From Oscillospiraceae bacterium (lineage in GTDB: Bacteria; Bacillota; Clostridia; Oscillospirales; Ruminococcaceae), in the NCBI GenBank assembly GCA_017528675.1, contig JAFXOO010000501.1, positions 1 through 11,090 on the forward strand: DNA of 11,090 bases, given 5' to 3'. This document shows, in pieces, positions 5,304 to 11,090 of this stretch. Position numbers and translations under genes: made by a program. The notes beneath the pieces were generated by a model. That model made no database searches. It saw nothing but the letters and a program-made list of their open reading frames with translations, and was not told where the DNA came from. Numbering within the stretch: the first letter of the stretch is position 1; each line of letters starts with the position of its first letter.

Positions 5304-8126
5304 ATGAAACAACAGACCAGAAGCCGTATTTTAGCGGGGCTGATCGGGGCAGCTATGGCAGTGGGGACTGCCGGGGTGATGCCGGCATTTGCTGATGAGG
5401 GGACTGTTTTCTATGTCGCACCGGACGGCGCTGCTTCGGGCTCCGGTACGCTTTCCGACCCGTTCGGCACGCTGACAGCGGCAAAGGATGCCGCACGCAA
5501 TGCCACAGGTGATGTCACGATCTATCTGCGGGGCGGCGATTACCGGCTGACAGAGCCGGTTGTCTTCACGCCGGAGGATTCCGGCAGGGGCGGCACTGTC
5601 ACCTACAAGGCCTATGCGGACGAGACACCCGTCATCTCCGGCGCCGTCAGAGTCACCGGCTGGGAGAAGTACAACGACAACCTCTGGAAGGCACCGCTTG
5701 ATCGTGATACCAAGATGCGCTCGTTCTATGTGAATGACCACCGTGCCAACATGGGCAGTCTCGGCGTCGGCGCCAAGGGCGGCTACGGCCAGTACAATAT
5801 CAGCAAGGGACAGGCGGACTGGGCGTGGGATTCCGGCTCCAAGAGCGACGGCGTTGCCTATAGCATCAACGATTTCCCCCGCATTACGTCGGATTTCGAT
5901 GACCTGGAGATTGTCAACGGCACCACCTGGAACGAGAACATCGTCTGCACCCGTGACATCAAGGCAGACGGCGACTCGCTGATTCTCCTCATGCAGCAGC
6001 CCTATGGTGCCATTGCACAGACCCCCGGCTGGGGTGCAGGCTTCTCCTGCGGCGGCTGGCACACAATCTATAATGCGCTGGAATTCGTTAAAAATCCGGG
6101 TGAATTTTTCTTTGACAAGTCCGAGCATGTTGTCTATTACTACCCGCTTCCGGGCGAGGATATGACAACTGCCGACGCAGAGGCACCGATTGCCGAGCAG
6201 CTCATCGTGATCCGGGGCGAATCGACCGACAAGCGTGTCGAGAATATCGCCTTTGACGGCATCACCTTTGCGCATACGGACTATTCCCTGACCAATGTGG
6301 CAGGCTCCCACGGCAAGACAACCTGCCAGGCGGCGCAGACCTACACCGCCTTTGCGGATTCCAACTGGCACAAGTACAAATACGAAATGGCAGATACCCT
6401 GCCGGCTGCGGTGCATGTGACGAATGCAAAGAACATCGCCATCCGCAACAGCGTGGTCAAGCACACCGGCGCTGACGGCATCTCCATGACCAACGACGTC
6501 ACCGAATCCGAGGTGTCCGGCAACTACATCACCGACATCACCTCAAGCGGCATCACCATCGGCCATCCCCAGCATGTCTACATCGGAGACAAGGCAGGCG
6601 ACAACCACGAGAAATTCCCCAAGGGCATCGAGGGTGTGTGCTCGGATGTGACCGTGACCCAGAACATGCTCTATGACATCAGCGTGGTGCACGGCTTCGG
6701 CGGCTGCGCTGCGATCACGACCTATTACGGCGACCACATCCGCATCCTCTCCAACACCATCCAGAAAACCGCCTACAACGGCATTCACCTCGGCTGGGGC
6801 TGGTGCAATTTCAAGGACAGCACGACCTGCCACGACAACCAGATCTGCAATAACCGTGTGATCGGCTGCCTGAACCGGCTGCACGACTCCGGCGGTATCT
6901 ATACCATCGGCCAGATGCCCGGCACGATCATCAACGAGAACTATATCCAGGGCATTCCTGCAGGCCGTGCCGGTGCGCCGACCTACGGCCTGCACAATGA
7001 CGAGGGCACGGCGTATATCGAGGAGAATGACAACATCCTCGAAATTGACCCGAACGTGACCTATACCATCAACTGCGAGGACTACGGCCAGAAGCATCAC
7101 CTGAACATTGCACGCACCTATGCAACGGTCTGCAAGATGGGCAAGAATCCGCCCGACAGCAAGATCGAAGACCCCATCGTGGTCAAGGACAATGTATGGC
7201 CGTTCCAGCAGTACAAGTTCTGTCTGAATTCCGGTGTGGATGATGACCACAGAGCGCTTGTGCCCGGCTGGCTGACACCGGCGGCGGACTATGTGTTCCC
7301 GGCAAGCTGCCAGACAACCTGCGGCAGCAGGCTCCCGATCCGCAAGGGCGGCAATACCGTGTGGATTGCCCCGGACAACACCGAGAGCTTCCAGGCGGGT
7401 GCCACGATGACCAAAGCGGCAGCGAATGCCACGAGCATCAAGACCCCGGAAACCGAAGGCGAGTACCGCATTTATGTGGTGGATGCATCCGGGAAGGTGC
7501 TGAGCAAGTCCCAGCATCTCCTGCGGCTGAGCGGCACCTCCGCCGGCATCGAGGCGGAGAGCTATGACATGCAGTCCGGCATCCAGACCGAGAACTGCGG
7601 CGAGGGCGGCAGCGATGTTGCCTATATTGAGAACGGCGACTACATCGGCTTCAAGGGCATCGACATGACCGGCGGCGAGTCCATCGACTTCCGCATTGCC
7701 TCCAACGGCGGCTCCGGTGCGATTGAAGTGCACCTGGATGCACCGGACGGCAGACTGATCGGTTCGATGGATGTCAGCGATACCGGCGGCTGGCAGGAGT
7801 GGAAGACCCAGAACTGTGCGATTGAGACAGCTTCCGGGATGCATGATGTCTACTTCGTCTTTACGGGCGGGGACGGCTATCTGTACAACCTCAACTGGTG
7901 GAAGCTCAATTCCATCGAGGTGCCGCCTGTCTACGGCGATCTCAACGGCGACGAGACAGTGGATATCTTCGATCTGGCACTGCTGAAAAAGGCTGTCCTC
8001 ACGGGCGAGACTGAGTATTTCCGCAATGCAGACCTTGACGGTGACGAGGAACTGACGGTTTCTGACCTTGTGCTGCACACCAGGTATGTGCACGGTCTGC
8101 TCACACAGTTCCCGGTCAGTGAGTAA
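5304..8126 (+). CDS. Secreted GH141-like beta-helix glycosidase with CBM6 and dockerin
   Basis: A 940-residue secreted protein. ATG 5304 is chosen because AAGGAGG (5289-5295) lies 8 bases upstream and a signal peptide follows directly (MKQQTRSR, hydrophobic core, MPAFA|DEG, cut near 30); an earlier in-frame ATG at 5235 sits in the leader. Residues 33-130 match the N-terminus of right-handed beta-helix glycosidases of the GH141 type (FYVAPDG, a PFGTL..A motif, YLRGGDYRLTEPVVFTPEDSG, YKAY, PVISG). The beta-helix continues to about 640; HDSGGIYT (Asp528) and HNDEG (Asp566) are candidate catalytic aspartates, a guess from family position. An Ig-like linker domain (about 677-740) precedes a CBM6 (748-866, IEAESYD, IENGDYIGF, TGGWQEW, YLYNLNWW) and a type I dockerin (877-932). 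Known GH141 members include a pectin-directed fucosidase and a xylanase, so the substrate is open; CBM6 modules often bind xylan. Confidence 0.88.
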   Translation: MKQQTRSRILAGLIGAAMAVGTAGVMPAFADEGTVFYVAPDGAASGSGTLSDPFGTLTAAKDAARNATGDVTIYLRGGDYRLTEPVVFTPEDSGRGGTVTYKAYADETPVISGAVRVTGWEKYNDNLWKAPLDRDTKMRSFYVNDHRANMGSLGVGAKGGYGQYNISKGQADWAWDSGSKSDGVAYSINDFPRITSDFDDLEIVNGTTWNENIVCTRDIKADGDSLILLMQQPYGAIAQTPGWGAGFSCGGWHTIYNALEFVKNPGEFFFDKSEHVVYYYPLPGEDMTTADAEAPIAEQLIVIRGESTDKRVENIAFDGITFAHTDYSLTNVAGSHGKTTCQAAQTYTAFADSNWHKYKYEMADTLPAAVHVTNAKNIAIRNSVVKHTGADGISMTNDVTESEVSGNYITDITSSGITIGHPQHVYIGDKAGDNHEKFPKGIEGVCSDVTVTQNMLYDISVVHGFGGCAAITTYYGDHIRILSNTIQKTAYNGIHLGWGWCNFKDSTTCHDNQICNNRVIGCLNRLHDSGGIYTIGQMPGTIINENYIQGIPAGRAGAPTYGLHNDEGTAYIEENDNILEIDPNVTYTINCEDYGQKHHLNIARTYATVCKMGKNPPDSKIEDPIVVKDNVWPFQQYKFCLNSGVDDDHRALVPGWLTPAADYVFPASCQTTCGSRLPIRKGGNTVWIAPDNTESFQAGATMTKAAANATSIKTPETEGEYRIYVVDASGKVLSKSQHLLRLSGTSAGIEAESYDMQSGIQTENCGEGGSDVAYIENGDYIGFKGIDMTGGESIDFRIASNGGSGAIEVHLDAPDGRLIGSMDVSDTGGWQEWKTQNCAIETASGMHDVYFVFTGGDGYLYNLNWWKLNSIEVPPVYGDLNGDETVDIFDLALLKKAVLTGETEYFRNADLDGDEELTVSDLVLHTRYVHGLLTQFPVSE

Positions 8127-8162
8127 GAGAATTCCAGAAGCCAAGCCTATCTTCTTCATACA

Positions 8163-8203
8163 GCAGGTTCCTCCGGCGGATTGCGCCGGGGGGCTTGCTT
8201 TTT
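8163..8203 (+). terminator. Rho-independent terminator of the GH141-like gene
   Basis: CTCCGGCG (8171-8178) pairs with CGCCGGGG (8184-8191), with one G:T pair, around GATTG. Weaker outer pairing of GCA with TGC follows and the stem runs straight into TTTTT (8199-8203). It lies 37 bases after the stop codon. Confidence 0.75.
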
Positions 8204-8223
8204 CCGCTGAAATGTGTTACAAT
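8195..8223 (+). promoter_or_regulatory. Promoter of the metal regulator-PPTase operon, overlapping the terminator
   Basis: TTGCTT (8195-8200), a 17-base spacer and TACAAT (8218-8223) fit a sigma-A promoter. The -35 lies in the 3' arm and T-tract of the preceding terminator, so the two units are tightly packed. The predicted start near 8230 leaves a leader of about 113 bases. Confidence 0.6.
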
Positions 8224-8228
8224 AGGAG

Positions 8229-8310
8229 AGCGAAGCGCTGATGAAGCAGCGGATGCGGTGTTGCCTGAAGCGGCCTTGTGAAGCCGCCCTGCGGAGCAGA
8301 ACGGTCAGCG
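8229..8310 (+). promoter_or_regulatory. Structured 5' leader of the metal regulator gene
   Basis: CGCTGA (8236-8241) is complementary to TCAGCG (8305-8310) and would close a domain of about 75 bases. Inside it GCAG (8246-8249) can pair with CTGC (8290-8293), and GCGGCCTT-GTG-AAGCCGC (8270-8287) forms a hairpin with one bulged C. The closing arm overlaps an alternative hairpin, AGCG-AAG-CGCT (8229-8239), so two folds would exclude each other. It resembles no riboswitch class I can recall in detail. No gene is visible here; the start codon at 8343 follows AAAGGAG (8329-8335). Confidence 0.4.
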
Positions 8311-8342
8311 TTTCCATAGTTATCTGCGAAAGGAGCATTGTC

Positions 8343-8729
8343 ATGCCTTTACACGAATCCGGCGAGGATTATCTCGAAACAATCTATCTGTTGATGAAGG
8401 AAAGCCCGTTTGTCCGCTCTGTGGACGTTGCCAACGAGCTGGGCTATACCAAGGCGAGCGTCAGCCGTGCCATGCGGATTCTCCGGGAGGAGGGGATGGT
8501 GACGGTAGCCGAGGACGGACAGGTCAAGCTTACCAAGGCTGGCCGTGCCAAGGCAATTGCGGTTTATGAGCGGCACACCCTCATCACGGATTTCTTTGCC
8601 CAGCAGCTTGGGGTGAATCCCGTCACCGCCGAGAAGGACGCCTGCAAGATCGAGCATGTCATCAGCGAGGAGACATTCCTGCGGCTGCGTGCCTTCATGA
8701 TCGAGCGGGGCTACGAGCCGAGAAATTGA
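8343..8729 (+). CDS. DtxR/MntR-family metal-dependent transcriptional regulator
   Basis: A 128-residue cytoplasmic DNA-binding protein. Residues 1-65 are the winged helix-turn-helix typical of the family (ESGEDYLETIY, then VDVANELGYTKASVSRAMRI); residues 66-125 are the metal-binding and dimerisation domain (RHTLITDFF, DACKIEHVIS). There is no C-terminal SH3-like domain, so it has the short MntR-type build. Aligned by eye, the metal ligands are Asp9, Glu12, His78, Cys101, Glu104 and His105. Asp9 is as in B. subtilis MntR (Asp8), while Cys101 matches the Cys102 ligand of iron-sensing DtxR rather than MntR Glu99, so manganese or iron sensing cannot be decided. The ATG is chosen for AAAGGAG seven bases upstream and for the family N-terminus; the frame stays open further upstream but reads Arg/Cys-rich leader. 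Its stop overlaps the next gene by four bases. Targets are unknown. Confidence 0.9.
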   Translation: MPLHESGEDYLETIYLLMKESPFVRSVDVANELGYTKASVSRAMRILREEGMVTVAEDGQVKLTKAGRAKAIAVYERHTLITDFFAQQLGVNPVTAEKDACKIEHVISEETFLRLRAFMIERGYEPRN

Positions 8730-9274
8730 GAAAGCTGCCGCTTCCGGCGGAATACGGCGTGCTCTGTGCGTGCGAAGCCGGAGAGACAGAGCGGGAGCAG
8801 CATGCGGCTGCCTATGCCATGCTGCGGGAGATGCTCCGTCACCGGTACGGGCTGGATGAGCTGCCGGAGATACTGCGCACAGAGCGGGGAAAGCCCTATT
8901 TCCCGGCGCATCCGGAGATCCGGTTCAGCATCAGCCATTGCAGGGGGCTTGCGGTATGCCTGCTGTCGGACAGGGAGTGCGGCGTGGATGCCGAAGGGCG
9001 CCGTCCGCTGCGGGAAAAGGTTGCAGCAAGGGTCTTTACCCCGGAGGAGCAGGCAGCGCTGCGGCGTGCTGCGGATCCGGACATGCTGTTCACCCGCCTC
9101 TGGACGCTGAAGGAGGCCTATGTCAAGGCGATCGGCATCGGCGTGAGCTATCCCATGCAGGAGCTGTGCTTTTCGCTTGCAGGGGATACGGTGCAGTCCA
9201 ACCGGACAGATGCGGCATTTTTTCACTTCATGCCGGAAGGCTTTGCCGTCAGCGTGTGCCTACTAACAGCATAA
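8726..9274 (+). CDS. Sfp-type 4'-phosphopantetheinyl transferase
   Basis: A 182-residue enzyme that transfers the phosphopantetheine arm of coenzyme A to a serine of carrier proteins (ACP or peptidyl carrier protein). Visible family motifs are RGKPYFP (54-60), the SISHC segment (68-72), GVDAE (86-90, magnesium ligands Asp88 and Glu90) and WTLKEAYVKAIGIG (126-139, Glu130 and Lys134). Their order and spacing fit Sfp (Asp107, Glu109, Glu151, Lys155); the protein is shorter than Sfp (about 224 residues) but larger than AcpS. The start is a TTG at 8726 whose last two bases lie in the TGA stop of the regulator gene (TTGA), without a strong ribosome binding site, which points to translational coupling. 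No NRPS, PKS or ACP gene lies in the window, so the partner is unknown; it may serve fatty-acid ACP or a biosynthetic cluster elsewhere. Confidence 0.9.
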   Translation: MRKLPLPAEYGVLCACEAGETEREQHAAAYAMLREMLRHRYGLDELPEILRTERGKPYFPAHPEIRFSISHCRGLAVCLLSDRECGVDAEGRRPLREKVAARVFTPEEQAALRRAADPDMLFTRLWTLKEAYVKAIGIGVSYPMQELCFSLAGDTVQSNRTDAAFFHFMPEGFAVSVCLLTA

Positions 9275-9275
9275 G

Positions 9276-9310
9276 AAACGACCAGCCCGGTTCAGGCTGG
9301 TCGTTTTTCT
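9276..9310 (+). terminator. Strong Rho-independent terminator of the regulator-PPTase operon
   Basis: AAACGACCAGCC (9276-9287) pairs perfectly with GGCTGGTCGTTT (9295-9306) around a seven-base loop; the transcript then runs into TTTTTCT. It starts one base after the PPTase stop. The stem is symmetric, so weak action on transcripts from the minus strand is also possible. Confidence 0.92.
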
Positions 9311-9486
9311 TGTAATGCGCTTTTCCGGACTCCGGTAGCTGCCGGAGCTTTCTGAATTGCAGGGGACTCATTCTCCATCGCATAGGTGATGGGGCCTGAA
9401 TTCGTCACCTTGGCATTCTCAGGAGCGGTTGAACTGCCGGAATCGGCAGTCGCAGCGCATCTGTTTACACGGTGCGGGGCGCTCGC
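9311..9486. other. Convergent intergenic region with two small hairpins
   Basis: No gene is supported here. Two hairpins are visible: CTCCGG/CCGGAG at 9330-9347 and ACTGCCG-GAAT-CGGCAGT at 9433-9450; either could help end the esterase transcript, though neither is followed by a clear T-run on the minus strand. The minus frame that continues past the esterase stop stays open to a TGA at 9292-9294, with no start codon or recognised domain. Confidence 0.5.
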
Positions 9487-10989
9487 TCAGCAGTCCGTCC
9501 TGCTTGTGTTGAATGGCGCTGCCGGCAGTCCGTTTTTGGCAAAGAGCGTGACGGGGCCGAAATTGTACCATGCATAGCGTGCCTCTGCCGGATACGGAAC
9601 CTCCGGCGAGGTCAGCAGCAGCGTATTTTCGTTGACAGAGGGTGCTGCGCTGTGCCAGATGCCGTCTGCCCCGCAGATCTCAAAGCCCTCGCTGCCACGC
9701 AGTTCAAGCGGGCTTGTCGTGTCAAAATGCAGCCGGATTCCACCGCTTTCCGGAATGGCAGACCGCAGCAGCGGCGAGGTGGTATCCGCCTCCTGCAACC
9801 CGTAGACCTCCCGCAGTGCCTGTAGAAAGAGGCGGTGTGCCGGGGGGCGCTTCTCCTTCGGGTGGATTTCGCAGTATTCCCCGCAGTCGAGGATGACTGC
9901 CATGCCTGCATGCCGGTCGGCACGGTACACACGTTCCTGCGCCAGCCGGAGCTTTGCCCAGTGGACGCATTCCGCTGTGTTCAGCTCGGCATACATCGGG
10001 AGCTGCACGAGCAGGAACGGCAGTGCCGGATCCCGGAAATCCTGCCGCCATTCCCGGATCAGGCAGGTCAGCAGTGTCTCATAGTCCTCCGGGCGGTGGT
10101 CATCGGATTCTGCCTGGTAATACAGCACGCCCCGGAGCGTAAACGGCGTGATGCGCCGCAGCATCGTGTCATACAGCCCATGCGGGCGCAGCGGATTGAT
10201 CGGCGCATACGGCCCCGGATAGCGGTTCTCACCGCAGACAGCAAGCGCTTCCTCCCAGGAACCCGTGGGATGCTCCCGGTAAAATGCCGCCAGGCGCTCG
10301 TTCCAGGCGTTTTGATAGACGCAGTAATCCCGGTAGGCCTGGTTGGCTTCCTCATCCGTCAGACCGGCAATGCCGTTTTCGTAGTCGGCAAGGTAGCGCC
10401 TGCCGGCTTCTGTGCTTTGCAGCATGGCCTCGCTCATCCACGCCGTGGCGGAGGTGCCGCCGTAGCAGCATTCCACAAGGCCGATTGTCACGCCGAGCTT
10501 CTTCGCCAGTTCCTGCGCAAACAGATACCCCACCGCTGTCCAGTGCTGTGTGGTGTCCGGCATCGGAAGCTGCCAGCAGGACGCCTCCTCCTCGGCATAG
10601 AACTGCGCATCGAAAAAGCCCCGTTTCCCGACATGATAGAGCCGCACACCGGATTCTTCACAGTCCCGGAGCAGCTCGCCGGGGTGTGCTGCATCCTTCA
10701 CAACAAGCTCCATATTCGACTGACCGCCGCAGAGCCAGACCTCTCCGAGCATGACATCGTTGAGGGAAAGCGTTTCGCTTCCGTCCGAAACGGTGAGCGT
10801 ATACGGGCCGCCTGCCGGAAGCGGCGGGAGCACCGCATGCCAGGCACCGTTCACGGTTTCCGCCTGTGCAGAGACACTCCCGATGGCGGCGGTGATGAGG
10901 CTGCCGTCCTCCGCATTTCCCCAGATGTGCAGAGGCTTCTCCCGCTGGAGAACAAGATGATCCTTGAAAATCGGTGCTAATTTCAGCAT
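9487..10989 (-). CDS. SASA-family (sialate O-acetylesterase-like) carbohydrate esterase, cytoplasmic
   Basis: A 500-residue protein of the SGNH-hydrolase SASA family, which removes O-acetyl groups from sugars. The start at 10989 is chosen because AAAGGAG (minus strand, 11004-10998) lies eight bases upstream and the product begins with the family N-terminus MLKLAPIFKDHLVLQR; an in-frame ATG 13 codons earlier would add a basic stretch. Motifs: LGEVWLCGGQSNMELVV (81-97, nucleophile Ser91), LVECCYGGTSATAWMS (171-186), GVLYYQAES (287-295) and EIHP (374-377, probable catalytic His376), then a beta-rich C-terminal region ending in YAWYNFGPVTLFAKNGLPAAP, where the family normally ends. No signal peptide or dockerin is present, so it acts in the cytoplasm, probably on imported acetylated oligosaccharides from xylan or pectin; true sialate activity is not implied. 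No promoter is visible before the window ends; GC-rich hairpins sit directly upstream. Confidence 0.9.
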   Translation of the reverse strand: MLKLAPIFKDHLVLQREKPLHIWGNAEDGSLITAAIGSVSAQAETVNGAWHAVLPPLPAGGPYTLTVSDGSETLSLNDVMLGEVWLCGGQSNMELVVKDAAHPGELLRDCEESGVRLYHVGKRGFFDAQFYAEEEASCWQLPMPDTTQHWTAVGYLFAQELAKKLGVTIGLVECCYGGTSATAWMSEAMLQSTEAGRRYLADYENGIAGLTDEEANQAYRDYCVYQNAWNERLAAFYREHPTGSWEEALAVCGENRYPGPYAPINPLRPHGLYDTMLRRITPFTLRGVLYYQAESDDHRPEDYETLLTCLIREWRQDFRDPALPFLLVQLPMYAELNTAECVHWAKLRLAQERVYRADRHAGMAVILDCGEYCEIHPKEKRPPAHRLFLQALREVYGLQEADTTSPLLRSAIPESGGIRLHFDTTSPLELRGSEGFEICGADGIWHSAAPSVNENTLLLTSPEVPYPAEARYAWYNFGPVTLFAKNGLPAAPFNTSRTDC

Positions 10990-11018
10990 GGGAATGGCTC
11001 CTTTCTTGCGTTTTTGGG

Positions 11019-11090
11019 GCGGTCGCATTGCGACCGCTCAGGGGACTCCGTCCCCTGAACCCCTGCGGGGGCGCTGCCCCTCGACCCCGC
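11019..11090. repeat. Second GC-rich hairpin chain at the right edge
   Basis: Consecutive stem-loops occupy the space upstream of the esterase: GCGGTCGC-ATT-GCGACCGC (11019-11037), directly followed by TCAGGGGAC-TCC-GTCCCCTGA (11038-11058), then CCCC-TGC-GGGG (11060-11070), which excludes the alternative GGGGC-GCT-GCCCC (11068-11080). Three-base loops and head-to-tail packing match the style of 206-634. The array probably continues beyond the window. Confidence 0.65.

Larger units (their letters stand above)
5154..5306 (+). repeat. Right copy of duplicated promoter-leader cassette (GH141-like side)
   Basis: This is the plus-strand partner of the segment at 4927-5079. It holds GTCCACC (5170-5176), TTCTGCA (5178-5184), the promoter (5194-5222), the leader hairpin (5250-5266), GAGATACAAAAC (5269-5280) and GACAAGGAGG (5286-5295) before the start codon. 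Distance from -10 to ATG is 81 bases, against 78 in the left copy. Similarity seems to continue weakly into both signal peptides, which share SRILA near the N-terminus. Confidence 0.85.

Noticed and set aside
4927..5306. Mobile element with inverted terminal repeats
   Set aside because: Only about 75 bases lie between the arms, there is no transposase and no target-site duplication, and each arm is precisely placed as a promoter and leader.
4984..5312. Two small open frames on opposite strands with similar peptides (ILTNYSKL and ILTNYTNL)
   Set aside because: The peptide similarity results from the inverted promoter-leader duplication. Both frames cross the promoters and lack ribosome binding sites.
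5331..8159. Minus-strand open frames opposite the GH141-like gene (377 and 538 codons)
   Set aside because: Antisense shadows of a gene with signal peptide, CBM6 and dockerin; no domain and no ribosome binding site.
8229..8342. yybP-ykoY manganese riboswitch
   Set aside because: The position before a MntR/DtxR-type gene is suggestive, but the conserved loop sequences of that class as I remember them are not visible.
9487..9489. Selenocysteine or programmed read-through at the esterase TGA
   Set aside because: The protein already ends at the normal family boundary, and no SECIS-like hairpin directly after the TGA stands out.
9835..10980. Plus-strand open frame of 381 codons opposite the esterase
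   Set aside because: Antisense to a SASA esterase with intact GQSNM and EIHP motifs; the translation has no family features.

Overview
The window looks like a GC-rich, cellulosome-forming Gram-positive fibre degrader, most likely a Ruminococcus or close relative in the Oscillospiraceae. The reasons are two secreted glycan-active proteins that each end in a type I dockerin, AGGAGG-type ribosome binding sites, a DtxR/MntR-type regulator and strong Rho-independent terminators. The genus is an inference; no rRNA gene is present.

Layout. Bases 1-201 are the 3' end of a citrate synthase gene. Bases 202-708 hold no credible gene and are a run of GC-rich hairpins. Bases 709-4929 (minus) encode a 1406-residue secreted GH2 beta-galactosidase-type enzyme with a LamG-like module and a dockerin. 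Bases 4930-5303 are a divergent control region. Bases 5304-8126 (plus) encode a 940-residue secreted beta-helix protein, GH141-like, with a CBM6 and a dockerin. A terminator follows, then an apparent two-gene operon: a DtxR/MntR-family regulator (8343-8729) and an Sfp-type phosphopantetheinyl transferase (8726-9274), closed by a strong terminator. Bases 9487-10989 (minus) encode a cytoplasmic SASA-family (sialate O-acetylesterase-like) carbohydrate esterase. Another hairpin chain fills 11019-11090.

The most striking feature is the region between the two dockerin genes. The promoter, leader and start-codon region of one gene (4927-5079, minus) recurs, clearly related, in front of the other (5154-5306, plus). 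Both copies carry TTGYAT-N17-TAATAT promoters, the same TTCTGCA box 9 bases upstream of the -35, a small leader hairpin whose stem sequence differs but whose pairing is kept, and the identical 12-mer GAGATACAAAAC. In the centre a GCAG-type half-site recurs at exactly 20-bp intervals (5047, 5067, 5087, 5107), which suggests an activator that binds direct repeats on one face of the helix. The two enzymes are therefore probably co-induced by one regulator that is not encoded here.

Functionally, the two dockerin proteins would work outside the cell on decorated plant polysaccharide, and the SASA esterase would deacetylate imported oligosaccharides. The metal regulator and phosphopantetheinyl transferase pair is a separate unit with no visible link to polysaccharide use.
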